Program-made: the position numbers and the translations under genes
Origin: Flavobacteriales bacterium
GTDB lineage: Bacteria > Bacteroidota > Bacteroidia > Flavobacteriales_F > PHOS-HE28
Length of the DNA stretch: 64,000 nt
Assembly: GCA_023382455.1 (NCBI GenBank)
Contig: JAHDVX010000003.1
Coordinates: 87,597 to 151,596 of the forward strand
Direction of reading: 5' to 3'
The notes under the pieces: model-generated
What the model saw: the letters and a program-made list of their open reading frames with translations, nothing else
Databases searched by the model: none
What the model was told of the DNA's origin: nothing
In this document: positions 9,598 to 18,200 of the stretch, piece by piece
Layout: each line of letters opens with the position of its first letter
Numbering within the stretch: position 1 is the stretch's first letter

Positions 9598-10086
9598 ATG
9601 AAAAAGGCACTGTACATCCTGGCCGGGCTTTTCATCCTGGCCCAATTCTTCCGGCCTGCACGGGTAGTGGAGCCGGTTGACCCTGCGGCAGACCTGATCG
9701 CCCTCACGCATCCCTCGGCTGAAGTGGAGCACCTGCTGCGGGTGGCCTGCTATGATTGCCACAGCGGCCAGCCCCGCTACCCGTGGTATGCCTACATCAC
9801 GCCGGTGAACTGGTGGCTGGACCGGCATATCAAGGAGGGCCGCGAGCATTTCGATGCCACCACTTGGGGCCGGGTGGAAAACTGGTCGCGCGATCACCAG
9901 GCCAAGGAGGTGATGGAAATGATGGAGAAGAAGGAAATGCCGCTTGAGAGCTATACCTGGACCCATGCCGATGCCAAGCTGGACGATGCGCAGCGCCAGC
10001 TGATCAGCGACTTTTTCAGCTCAAAGCGCGACGGCTCCTGGGATGTAGAAAAAGCCCGGCGCAAGGCGGCCGGGGTACTAAAGTGA
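9598..10086 (+). CDS. Haem-binding domain protein (single CxxCH)
   Basis: 162 residues. A short N-terminal membrane or signal segment (about 4-20) precedes the domain. The haem c motif is CYDCHSGQPRYPWY (about residues 52-65), the hallmark of the small Haem_bd family of Bacteroidota; further on come WWLDRHIKEGREHF and a conserved Glu/Lys-rich helix. Probably a periplasmic or membrane-tethered mono-haem cytochrome-like protein. A box TACCTTCG at 9565-9572 lies 25 nt before the ATG. It follows the peptidase gene by 69 nt, but co-function is not established. Confidence 0.85.
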   Translation: MKKALYILAGLFILAQFFRPARVVEPVDPAADLIALTHPSAEVEHLLRVACYDCHSGQPRYPWYAYITPVNWWLDRHIKEGREHFDATTWGRVENWSRDHQAKEVMEMMEKKEMPLESYTWTHADAKLDDAQRQLISDFFSSKRDGSWDVEKARRKAAGVLK

Positions 10087-10093
10087 AGGGCGA

Positions 10094-11404
10094 TCAGGCC
10101 ACCACGGCGTCCATCTCATGCTCGCGCGCCGCGGTGATGCGCACATCGGCGAAATCGCCGATGCGCAGGTGCCCGGCGGAAGTGGGAATGAGCACGTCGT
10201 TGTCCACCTCCGGTGAATCGTGCTCGGTGCGGGCGTAGTAGCGGCCACCCTCGGCCTTGTCCACCAGCACCTTGAAGACCTTGCCGACCTTCTGCTGGTT
10301 CAGTTCATAGCTGATGCCGCCTTGCAGCTCCATGATCTCGGTGGCCCGTTGCTGCTTCACCTCGTCGGGCACATCGTCCTCCATGGTGTAGGCGTGGGTG
10401 TCCTCCTCATGGCTGTAGGTGAAGCAGCCGAGGCGGTCGAAGCGCATGCGCTCGATCCAGCGCAGGCTGTCCTGATGGTCGGCCTCTGATTCGCCGGGGA
10501 AGCCCGCGATAAGCGTGGTGCGGATGGCGATGCCGGGCACCTTTTCGCGGATGGTGTTCACCAGGGCCTCGGTCTTCTCCTGGGTTATGCCGCGCCGCAT
10601 GCGCCTGAGCATGTTGGTGCTGCCGTGCTGCAGCGGCATGTCCAGGTACTTGCAGATGTTGGGGCGTTCGGCCATCACGTCGAGGATCTCCATGGGGAAG
10701 CCGCTGGGGAAGGCGTAGTGCAGGCGGATCCAGTCGATGCCCTCCACATCGCTGAGGCGCGCCAGCAGCTCGTGCAGGTTGCGCTTGCCGTAGAGGTCCA
10801 GCCCGTAGAAGGTGAGGTCCTGCGCGATGAGGATCAGTTCCTTGGTGCCTTGTGCGGCGAGGCCCTTGGCCTGGGCCACCAGTTGCTCCATGGGCACGCT
10901 CACATGGCCGCCGCGCATCAGCGGGATGGCGCAGAAGGAGCACTTGCGGTCGCAGCCCTCGCTCACCTTGAAGTAGGCGAAGTGGGCGGGCGTGGTGAGC
11001 AGCCGCTCCCCCACCAGCTCGTGCTTGTAGTCGGCCTTCAGGGTCTTCAGCAGGCGCGGCAGGTCGCGCGTGCCGAACCAGGCGTCCACCTGGGGGATGC
11101 CGTCCTTCAGCTCGGGCGCGTAACGCTGGCTGAGGCAGCCGGTGACATAGACCTTTTCCACCAGGCCTTGCTCCTTGGCCTTGGCGTAGGCCAGGATCAT
11201 GTCGATGCTTTCCTGCTTGGCGTTGTCGATGAAGCCGCAGGTATTGATGACCACCACACTGTGGTCGCCGCCCTTCGCTTCGTGGTCCACGGCGATGTTG
11301 TTGGCCTTGAGCTGGGCCATGAGCACCTCGCTGTCCACCCGGTTCTTGGAGCAGCCCAGGGTGATGACGTTCACCTTGGTGGGCTTGAGGGTCTTGGCTT
11401 TCAT
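10094..11404 (-). CDS. rimO: Ribosomal protein S12 methylthiotransferase RimO
   Basis: 436 residues, full length. A radical-SAM enzyme that methylthiolates an Asp of ribosomal protein S12. N-terminal MTTase domain with its three Cys (GCSKNRVDSE, CGFIDNAKQES, GCLSQRY), then the radical-SAM motif GCDRKCSFCAIP (Cys at about 149, 153 and 156) and a C-terminal TRAM domain. SEGCDRKCSFC and the S12-type N-terminus separate it from MiaB. It lies 45 nt downstream of ftsY in the order rpmG-DUF4295-ftsY-rimO, a common Bacteroidota arrangement. Confidence 0.95.
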   Translation of the reverse strand: MKAKTLKPTKVNVITLGCSKNRVDSEVLMAQLKANNIAVDHEAKGGDHSVVVINTCGFIDNAKQESIDMILAYAKAKEQGLVEKVYVTGCLSQRYAPELKDGIPQVDAWFGTRDLPRLLKTLKADYKHELVGERLLTTPAHFAYFKVSEGCDRKCSFCAIPLMRGGHVSVPMEQLVAQAKGLAAQGTKELILIAQDLTFYGLDLYGKRNLHELLARLSDVEGIDWIRLHYAFPSGFPMEILDVMAERPNICKYLDMPLQHGSTNMLRRMRRGITQEKTEALVNTIREKVPGIAIRTTLIAGFPGESEADHQDSLRWIERMRFDRLGCFTYSHEEDTHAYTMEDDVPDEVKQQRATEIMELQGGISYELNQQKVGKVFKVLVDKAEGGRYYARTEHDSPEVDNDVLIPTSAGHLRIGDFADVRITAAREHEMDAVVA

Positions 11405-11449
11405 GGCGCAACGGTTCGTTTGCGGACGGCGGCACCGGGCCGCATGGCA

Positions 11450-12400
11450 TCAGTTCTGTCCGAACAGGCTCTCCGTGAAGGCGTGCTTGTCGAACACCTG
11501 CAGGTCGCCGATGCCCTCGCCCACGCCCAGGTATTTGATGGGCACCTGGAACTGGTCGCTGATGCCGATGGCCACGCCGCCCTTGGCGGTGCCGTCCAGC
11601 TTGGTGAGCACCAGCCCATTGACCTGGGTGGCCTTGGTGAACTCCTTGGCCTGCTCAATGGCGTTCTGGCCGGTGCTGGCATCGAGCACGAGCAATACTT
11701 CGTGCGGGGCGTCGGGGATCACCTTGCGCATCACCTGCTTCACCTTGGTGAGCTCGTTCATCAGGTTCACCTTGTTGTGCAGGCGGCCGGCGGTGTCGAT
11801 GATCACCACATCCACCTGGCGGGCCTTTGCGCTCTCCACCGTGTCATAGGCCACGGCCGCGGGATCGGCGCCCATGCCCTGCTGCACCAAGGGAACGCCC
11901 ACGCGCTCGCTCCAGATCTTCAGCTGGTCCACGGCCGCGGCACGGAAGGTGTCCGCCGCGCCGAGCAACACGGCGTTGCCGGCCTGCTTGTAGGCATGGG
12001 CCAGCTTGCCGATGGTGGTGGTCTTGCCCACGCCGTTAACGCCCACCACCATGATCACGTGCGGTTTGGCACCCGTCACGGTGAAGGGCTCCTCCACGCC
12101 GGTCGGGTCGTGCATCAGTCCGGCGATCTCCTCGCGCAGGATCCCGTTGAGCTCCTTGGTGCCCACGTATCCGTCGCACTTCACGCGGTCCTGGATGCGG
12201 TCGATGATCTTCAGCGTGGTGGCCACGCCCACGTCGCTGGTCACCAAGGTCTCCTCCAGCGCGTCGAGCACCTCATCGTCCACCGAGGTCTTGCCGGCGA
12301 TGGCCCGTGCCAGCTTGCCGAAGAGCGAGGTGCGCGAGCGGTCGAGCCCGGCATCGAGCTGCTGTTTCTCCTTTTTCCCGAACAATCCGAAAAATGCCAT
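11450..12400 (-). CDS. ftsY: Signal recognition particle receptor FtsY
   Basis: 316 residues. SRP-receptor GTPase that docks ribosome-SRP complexes at the membrane. NG domain complete: P-loop GVNGVGKTTTIGKLA (about 127-141), DTAGR, TKLDGTAKGG, and the closing GVGEGIGDLQVFD. There is almost no acidic A domain before the N domain, so this is the short form usual in Bacteroidota. Expressed with rimO; a hairpin at 12417-12444 lies between DUF4295 and ftsY and may attenuate read-through. Confidence 0.96.
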   Translation of the reverse strand: MAFFGLFGKKEKQQLDAGLDRSRTSLFGKLARAIAGKTSVDDEVLDALEETLVTSDVGVATTLKIIDRIQDRVKCDGYVGTKELNGILREEIAGLMHDPTGVEEPFTVTGAKPHVIMVVGVNGVGKTTTIGKLAHAYKQAGNAVLLGAADTFRAAAVDQLKIWSERVGVPLVQQGMGADPAAVAYDTVESAKARQVDVVIIDTAGRLHNKVNLMNELTKVKQVMRKVIPDAPHEVLLVLDASTGQNAIEQAKEFTKATQVNGLVLTKLDGTAKGGVAIGISDQFQVPIKYLGVGEGIGDLQVFDKHAFTESLFGQN

Positions 12401-12416
12401 GGTCTTTCAAGCGAAA

Positions 12417-12444
12417 AAGGCTTCCCCCGACCGGTGGAAGCCTT
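12417..12444 (-). terminator. Rho-independent terminator between DUF4295 and ftsY
   Basis: A perfect 9-bp stem (AAGGCTTCC / GGAAGCCTT) with a 10-nt loop. Read on the minus strand, the stem is followed by a T-run (CTTTTTCGC). It lies just upstream of ftsY, so the rpmG-DUF4295 transcript probably ends here at least in part. Confidence 0.75.
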
Positions 12445-12465
12445 CCCGACTACGGAGTACCGCGA

Positions 12466-12624
12466 TCACTTCTTCGCGGCGAGCGCCTTGTCCACTTCCT
12501 CGGCGGCCATCACCTGTTCGGTGAACTGGTAGCCGCCGGTCTGGTTGTTCTTCACCATGCGGATCACCTTGACGAACACCTTGGCGTCCGCCTTCTTCAA
12601 CGATGCAACGGTCTTCTTTGCCAT
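12466..12624 (-). CDS. DUF4295 small basic protein
   Basis: 52 residues, starting MAKKTVASLKKADAKVFVKV and ending in two Lys. This tiny gene is nearly always found next to rpmG in Bacteroidota and is annotated DUF4295; its size, basic charge and position suggest a ribosome-linked role, but that is inference. Start ATG at 12624 lies 2 nt after the rpmG stop (12627-12629), so translation is probably coupled. It ends about 20 nt before the terminator hairpin. Confidence 0.9.
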   Translation of the reverse strand: MAKKTVASLKKADAKVFVKVIRMVKNNQTGGYQFTEQVMAAEEVDKALAAKK

Positions 12625-12626
12625 CT

Positions 12627-12815
12627 TTACTTGATCTCTTTATGAACCGTCATCTTGCGCAGGATGGGGTTGTATTTCTTCAACTCCATGCGCTCGGTGG
12701 TGTTCTTGCGGTTCTTGGTGGTGATGTAGCGCGACGTGCCGGGCTGGCCCGAGTTCTTATGCTCGGTGCATTCCAGGATCACTTGCACGCGGTTCCCTTT
12801 TCCTTTCTTGGCCAT
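12627..12815 (-). CDS. rpmG: 50S ribosomal protein L33
   Basis: 62 residues. [40 protein letters not shown] and the C-terminal YNP-x-LRK-x-T-x-HKE are diagnostic of L33. Only one of the usual zinc-ribbon cysteines remains (Cys16), so this is a C- (zinc-independent) type. In most Bacteroidota rpmB (L28) lies directly upstream; here oxyR occupies that place and no L28 gene was found in the window. Its own promoter box lies at 12836-12843. Confidence 0.95.
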   Translation of the reverse strand: MAKKGKGNRVQVILECTEHKNSGQPGTSRYITTKNRKNTTERMELKKYNPILRKMTVHKEIK

Positions 12816-12835
12816 CGCAAACTGTGAATGGGGCG

Positions 12836-12843
12836 CGAAAGTA
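12836..12843 (-). promoter_or_regulatory. Promoter -7 box of rpmG (TACTTTCG)
   Basis: TACTTTCG on the minus strand, 20 nt before the rpmG ATG and after the oxyR stop. It indicates that rpmG-DUF4295 is transcribed on its own and not only by read-through from oxyR. Confidence 0.55.
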
Positions 12844-12868
12844 ATACCGATCGTCCCAGTGGCAAAAT

Positions 12869-13825
12869 TTACTTTGCACCGGAAGCAAGACTTACGGGCA
12901 ACACCCGTGGATCGCGGGCCTTGTGCAGATGCGCGGCCACCCCGGCCAGGGCGTGCTCCCGCAAGGCCTGCCGCAGCCGCCCCTTCAAGGCATGGCGCCA
13001 GGTGGCCAGGCCGATGCCCCGCACCGGCACGGGCGGCTTGAACTCGCGCAGCCGGCCCCGCCGCTCCGGATCCATGCCCACCGTGGCCAGTTCCGGCACC
13101 ACGGTCAGCCCCCCGTGCAGGTCCACCATCCGCATCAGGGCCTCCATGCTGCCCGACACGTACGAGAAACGGCCCAGCCCCGCGCGCTTCTCGCGCAGTT
13201 CGCACAGGTCCAGCACCTGGGAGCGCAGGCAATGCCCTTCCTCCAGCAACCAGAGGCGCTCGGGGCGGATCTCCGAAGGCAGCACATAGTGCTTCTTGGC
13301 AATGCGCTCCTCCGGGGAGGCATAGAGCAGGAAGCGCTCCTGGTACCAATGCTCCTCCTGAAGGCCGGAAATGCCCAACGGCAACGCCAGCACGCCCGCA
13401 TCCAACTGGCCATGCTCCAGGCGGTCCACGATGGTCTCGGTGGTGAGCTCCTCCACGCTGAGGTTCAGCGCCGGGTGATCGCGCAGCAGGCCTTCCAGGA
13501 AGAGTGGCAGCAGGTACGGGGCCACCGTGGGGATCATGCCGATCCGCAGTTCACCGGCCAGCTCGTCACGCGCGGCGTCGGCCATGCCCCGCAGCACCTG
13601 CACCTCCTTCAGCACCGTACGGGCCTGCTCCACCAGCATCGCCCCATCCGGCGTAGGGACCACCGGCACCTTGCTGCGATCGAACAGCACCACGCCCAGC
13701 TCCTCCTCCAGCTTCTTCACCATGCTGCTCAGTGTTGGCTGGGTAACGAAACAGGCCTCGGCCGCACGCGCAAAATGCCGGTGGGTATCGATGGCCACGA
13801 TGTACTGGAGTTGCTGGATCGTCAT
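12869..13825 (-). CDS. oxyR: Peroxide-sensing LysR-type regulator OxyR
   Basis: 318 residues. N-terminal winged helix ([37 protein letters not shown]) and a LysR substrate domain. The redox pair falls exactly on the E. coli numbering: Cys199 and Cys208 in [11 protein letters not shown], so the peroxide-driven disulfide switch should work. It faces ahpC across 138 nt holding a perfect inverted repeat (13846-13863). Its promoter box TATATTTG lies only 4 nt before the ATG, so the mRNA should be leaderless, and the inverted repeat lies about 21-38 nt upstream of that start, a place suited to autorepression. Confidence 0.95.
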   Translation of the reverse strand: MTIQQLQYIVAIDTHRHFARAAEACFVTQPTLSSMVKKLEEELGVVLFDRSKVPVVPTPDGAMLVEQARTVLKEVQVLRGMADAARDELAGELRIGMIPTVAPYLLPLFLEGLLRDHPALNLSVEELTTETIVDRLEHGQLDAGVLALPLGISGLQEEHWYQERFLLYASPEERIAKKHYVLPSEIRPERLWLLEEGHCLRSQVLDLCELREKRAGLGRFSYVSGSMEALMRMVDLHGGLTVVPELATVGMDPERRGRLREFKPPVPVRGIGLATWRHALKGRLRQALREHALAGVAAHLHKARDPRVLPVSLASGAK

Positions 13826-13829
13826 CGTC

Positions 13830-13837
13830 CAAATATA
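13830..13837 (-). promoter_or_regulatory. Promoter -7 box of oxyR (TATATTTG)
   Basis: A perfect match to TAnnTTTG, four bases (GACG) before the oxyR ATG. If the start site is 4 nt past the box, as the name '-7 element' implies, the transcript begins at the A of the start codon. Confidence 0.65.
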
Positions 13838-13845
13838 TTCACATT

Positions 13846-13863
13846 ATCTATTGTATGATAGAT
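13846..13863. promoter_or_regulatory. Candidate OxyR operator shared by oxyR and ahpC
   Basis: The perfect inverted repeat ATCTAT-N6-ATAGAT contains CTAT and ATAG, the tetranucleotides of the known OxyR consensus, here 6 bp apart and not 7. It is the only strong dyad between the two genes, in an AT-rich island unlike the surrounding DNA. Relative to predicted starts it covers about -45 to -62 for ahpC (activator position) and about -21 to -38 for oxyR (repressor position). Confidence 0.6.
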
Positions 13864-13871
13864 TAATTCAG

Positions 13872-13903
13872 TTTGATAAATGAGCGAGGGCAGCCGACCT
13901 TTG
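13872..13903 (+). promoter_or_regulatory. ahpC promoter (TTTG - 20 nt - GACCTTTG)
   Basis: A -33-like TTTG (13872-13875) and a -7-like GACCTTTG (13896-13903) are separated by 20 nt, close to the Bacteroidota consensus. The predicted leader is about 56 nt and carries a small hairpin (GCCCTG/CAGGGC) and an A-rich stretch before the ATG. Confidence 0.6.
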
Positions 13904-13963
13904 CACCACGAAAGCCAAGAGCCCTGCAACAGGGCCCAAGAACAAAACCAAAAACCATTCAAT

Positions 13964-14545
13964 ATGGAAAGCAACAAGCAAGTGCAACTGTCCCCGCAAC
14001 GCATGGTAGGCCTGGGCAACCCGTTCCCGATCTTCAAGAAGAAGGCCTGCGTGAGCATCGAGAAGGGCAAGGAGTTCAGCGAGATCAGCAGCGATGAGCT
14101 GACCAACACCCCGGGCCGCTGGACCGTGATGTTCTGGTGGCCGAAGGACTTCACCTTCGTGTGCCCCACGGAGATCGCGGCGTTCAACAAGGCCATCGGC
14201 GAGTTCACCGACCGTAACACCCAGGTGATCGGCGCGAGCACCGACAGCGAGTACGTGCACGTAGCCTGGCGCCGCGACCATGCGGACCTGAAGGACCTGA
14301 AGTTCCCCATGCTGGCCGATACCAGCAAGAGCCTCTCCGAGGAGCTGGGTATCCTCACCGCCGATGAGAAGGTGGCCTACCGCGCCACCTACATCATCGA
14401 CCCGGACGGCATCGTGCGCTGGGTGAGCGCCTACGACCTGAGCGTGGGCCGCAGCGTGGACGAGGTGCTGCGCGTGCTGGACGCCCTGCAGACCGATGAA
14501 CTGTGCCCCTGCAACTGGACCAAGGGCGAGGCTACGCTGAACTGA
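13964..14545 (+). CDS. ahpC: Peroxiredoxin AhpC (three-cysteine, AhpD-type)
   Basis: 193 residues. A thiol peroxidase reducing H2O2 and organic peroxides. Peroxidatic Cys67 in FTFVCPTE; two C-terminal cysteines, Cys181 and Cys183, in ELCPCNWTKGEATL. This is the arrangement of Mycobacterium tuberculosis AhpC (Cys61/174/176), which is reduced by AhpD and not by AhpF, and an ahpD follows directly. The ATG at 13964, after an A-rich stretch, is preferred over earlier in-frame codons because the protein family starts here. Regulation by the divergent oxyR is likely (dyad at 13846-13863). Confidence 0.95.
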   Translation: MESNKQVQLSPQRMVGLGNPFPIFKKKACVSIEKGKEFSEISSDELTNTPGRWTVMFWWPKDFTFVCPTEIAAFNKAIGEFTDRNTQVIGASTDSEYVHVAWRRDHADLKDLKFPMLADTSKSLSEELGILTADEKVAYRATYIIDPDGIVRWVSAYDLSVGRSVDEVLRVLDALQTDELCPCNWTKGEATLN

Positions 14546-15144
14546 TGACGCCGGAAACGCACACCGCCCACGAGGAAGGCACCGCCGCCCTGCTGGAGGA
14601 AACGGGCACCGCGGCCGACCACCGCAACGCCGCCCTGGACCTCCTGGGGGCCGTGCCGTCCCGCTATGTCCGCGACCTGAAGCTGAACTTGAAGGCCGTG
14701 CTGAAGAGCGCACATCTCCCGGAGAAGGATGCCGCACTGGTGGCCCTGAGCATCGCCGCCAACCAGAAGAACGCCCTGCTGGTCCGGCATTTCAGCCAAG
14801 CCGCCACACAGGCGGGCGCCACGGCCGACGAGGTGGCCGAGGCCGTGGCCTGCGCCAGCCTGCTCGCCGCCAACAACGTGCTGTACCGCTTCCGCCACTT
14901 CGCGGGCAAGGAGAAGTACCAGGAGCTGCGGCCCGGCCTGCGCATGAACATCATGATGAGCCCCGCCACCGGCAAGCCGCTCTTCGAATTGATGAGCCTG
15001 GCCGTGAGCGCGGTGAACGGATGCGAACAGTGCGTGAAGAGCCATGAGGCTTCACTGATCGGCCTGGGATCCACGGAGGAGCAAGTGTGGGACGCCATCC
15101 GCATCGCCTCGGTGGTGGCCAGCACGGACCGCGTGGTATACTGA
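14545..15144 (+). CDS. ahpD: AhpD-like alkylhydroperoxidase / AhpC reductase
   Basis: 199 residues, all alpha-helical, of the carboxymuconolactone-decarboxylase/AhpD fold. Catalytic motif GCEQCVKSHE: Cys160, Cys163 and His167, spaced as in mycobacterial AhpD (Cys130, Cys133, His137). In that system AhpD passes electrons from lipoamide or thioredoxin-type donors to AhpC. The ATG overlaps the ahpC stop by one base (TGATG), so the two are translationally coupled. Followed by a strong hairpin at 15163-15197. Confidence 0.92.
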   Translation: MTPETHTAHEEGTAALLEETGTAADHRNAALDLLGAVPSRYVRDLKLNLKAVLKSAHLPEKDAALVALSIAANQKNALLVRHFSQAATQAGATADEVAEAVACASLLAANNVLYRFRHFAGKEKYQELRPGLRMNIMMSPATGKPLFELMSLAVSAVNGCEQCVKSHEASLIGLGSTEEQVWDAIRIASVVASTDRVVY

Positions 15145-15162
15145 ACCGCCATATCCCGTAAC

Positions 15163-15197
15163 ACGTCGAAGCCGCCCCGAAAGGGCGGCTTCGACGT
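15163..15197. terminator. Terminator after ahpD
   Basis: A perfect 15-bp stem (ACGTCGAAGCCGCCC / GGGCGGCTTCGACGT) with a 5-nt CGAAA loop. It lies between ahpD and the convergent sugar-dehydrogenase-like gene, so it may act on both strands. No clear T-run follows. Confidence 0.7.
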
Positions 15198-15242
15198 TCC
15201 GGCCGGTCAATGGCTGCGGGGTGGGATGCGTCGCGGCGCGGA

Positions 15243-18200
15243 TCAGGGCATCTGTTCGTCTCGCACGTGGGTGGCGTCGAAGGATCCGATGTTCTGCAGG
15301 ATCACTTCCCGATCATTGCCGAGCCCGGTGTAGCGCACCTTGCCGTCCATGTTCGTATCCTCCACGTAATAGCCCGTCACCGTGGCGGTGGGTATGCTGC
15401 TGCCCAGCCGCTGCAGGACGGCATCGCGGTCATTGCCGCCACCGGTATACATCAGCGCCCCGTCGTTCACCGCGTTGCCGGCCCAGAACCCGAGTACATC
15501 CGGCTTGATCGCCTTGCGTGCCTCGGTGCCCATGGCCAGTTGTCCGGTCCTGGTGAAATCCACCACCGCCGCCACGTTGCCCACCGCCACCGCTGCGTTC
15601 GTGATCACGCCCAAGTGGTTGCGGTGCCGAACGGCCACGTAGTAATCATCCACCGGCACATTGAACACCAGCTCCGAATAGCCGTCCGTGGCCACCACGT
15701 CACCATCGCGCTGCAAGAGTGCGGCCTGTGTGGCCACCAGCTGTACCGGGTTGCCCTTGTAGCGAAGCTCCACCAGCACCCAATCCACCACGGCATTCTT
15801 GCCGGTGCCCTGGAACATGGCGGGGGGCGCCGTCTCCCCTCCTCCACCTCCGGCCTGGGTGTAGCCCAGCGCGGTGTACGGCTCTTGCACGGGGAGCAGG
15901 CCCATGGCCCGGAGGTCGTCCCGCATCAGGCCCGTTGCCGGGTCGTAGGCTCCTTCCAGCACCATGCGCACCTTGACCATGGGGCCGCAATTCTCCCAAC
16001 GGGCCAGGTAAGCGCCGTCCACTGTGGTGAGGGTGGAATTGCCCGGCCTAGTCCAGCGCACCGTGGCATGATCCCCTCCGGAGCTTTCCTTGTGCAAAAG
16101 CTCGAAGTAGTAATTATTCCCTGCCGTAAGCATGATGGTCCCGCTCTGCTGGCTGGGGTATTTGTCGTACTGGGTGTCGTTGGTCCAGCCCGGAACCACG
16201 CAAATGGCCGTCATCAGTTCCGGCCTTGCGTTGGGGCTGAGGTAGAAGATGGCACCATCATCCGACGTGGTGTTGAACGTATAGGCCCCGGTTTCCGGTG
16301 CGATGATGAAGCCCCGCATGCGCGTGCCGTAGTTGTTGGCATAGTTCACCGGTCCGCGGATGCTGGTGGGGTATGTGGCGCCGGAGGGCGAGTCCGGGAA
16401 GGCCGCACTGTTGGTCAAGTCGTTGACGGCCCCGCCGGGAATGCCCGTCCAGTACTCACGCAGGATGCTTCCTGCCGCACCCGGGCACCGCGGCGGGTCT
16501 GCATTGTAAACGGCGACCACCATGGTGGACGATGCACTCAGTCCGTCATTGTCGGTCACGGTCAACTTCACATGGTAGTCACCGAGTTCCGTTAAAGTCC
16601 TGTTCACCACAGGCCCGGAGGCAAATGTTCCGTCGCCGAAATCCCAAGCGTAATCCACCACTGTGCCGTTGTCCACGCTTTGGCTTCCATCCAAGGTGAC
16701 GTTCAGGGGTGTCAATCCGTTCACAGCTGATGCGCTGATGATGGGCGTAGGAGGAATACGCGCACAGTCCGGCAGCAACTGGTGCACCACGGTGGTGGCC
16801 AGGCCACCGGGGTCGGTAACGGTGAGGATCACCTCGTACCAGAAGCTTTCCCCGTAGCAGCCCACGCCGGAGATCACGGTGGAGGACGATGGTGAACTGT
16901 CGACCGACTCGGGGTGTGAATGCGTGTTGTGGTGCAGCACCGTCTGCCAGGCATAGGTGAGCTCGGAAGCGTTGCTCTCATCATCGCTCACCGAGGCCTC
17001 CAGCGCGAAGGTGGTGTCCACCCCCACGGGATAGAGTTGGCCGTCGGGGAAGCTGGTGATCTCCACCTCCGGCGGGGTGTTGTTCACGTTCACGAGGATC
17101 GTTGCGGTGTTGGGCTGGTTCTGGTCGTCGCGCACGGTGAGGCTCACGGTAAATGCGGTGGGTACACCGGCCGGTGCGTTGAAGACGTGGGACGGGTCGG
17201 CGGACGTGCTGGTCTGGCCGTCGCCGAAGTCCCAGAGGTAGGTAAGCGGCCCGTTCTCCGGGTCAGTGCTGCCACTGCCGGTGAACTGCACGGTCAACGG
17301 CCCTGGCCCATAGAGCAGGTCCTGCCCGGCCACGGCCACGGGGGGCAGGTTGGTGTAGCCGATGGGCGAGACCTTGCGGACCTGGCCGGTCTCGTAGCGC
17401 ACATACCACAGCGCACCATCGGGGCCTTCCTTGATGAAGACGATGGCCCCCATGTTCGTGGCGAAGTTGAACACCTCCTGCACCTTGTTGTCCGAGGACA
17501 TCGACGCCCGGCGCATCCAAGCTCCGGCGTAGTCGGCCAGGAAATAGCTGTTCTGGTAGCCCACGGGCCATCCCGTTCCGGTTATAAAGGTGCCACCGAC
17601 GGAGGCATTTCCGCCGAAACGCGGACCGGGTACCGGTGAAAGCGGGTCATCCAGGTCGTACCACACCGCGGTGTTCCCGTTGAAGGCACTGCACCGAGAC
17701 TGATTGCCGTGCTTCCAATCCACCGCAGGGCGCGCATGGTGGAACACGGGGATGTTGGGCGGGATCAATTGCCCCGGGTCGCAGGGATTGGGAAGGCCAA
17801 GCGGGTGGGCCTGCGTATCCTGGGCGATCAGGTCCTGGAAATCGAAGTAGGGCTTGGTGCAACCGAGCTGCCCGTAAAGCGGGTTCGGCGCATCGAGGTT
17901 CGGTGTAAGTGCGGCCATGTAGCCGGAGTGTGCTTCCATCCCCTCGTACAGCGGCCAGCCGAAGTTCATGCCGGCCATGTTGCACACTTCCATCTCTTCC
18001 CAGGTGATGTAGCCCACATCCCCGATGTAGAACACGCCGGGGTTCGCGTCAGCGGGATTGGTACTGCCCGTGCCGGGCCGACGGATGAACCGGTAAGGAT
18101 TGCGCAGGCCCAGGGCCCATACACGGCTCTTGGGCGATCGCGGCGCATTGGCATCGTAGAACGGGTTGCCCGGCACTCCATCCCCGGTCGCCGGGTCGAT

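Noticed and set aside
10625-12532. A 635-codon open frame on the plus strand
   Set aside because: Antisense to rimO and ftsY, with the same low-complexity composition typical of shadow frames in this GC-rich DNA.
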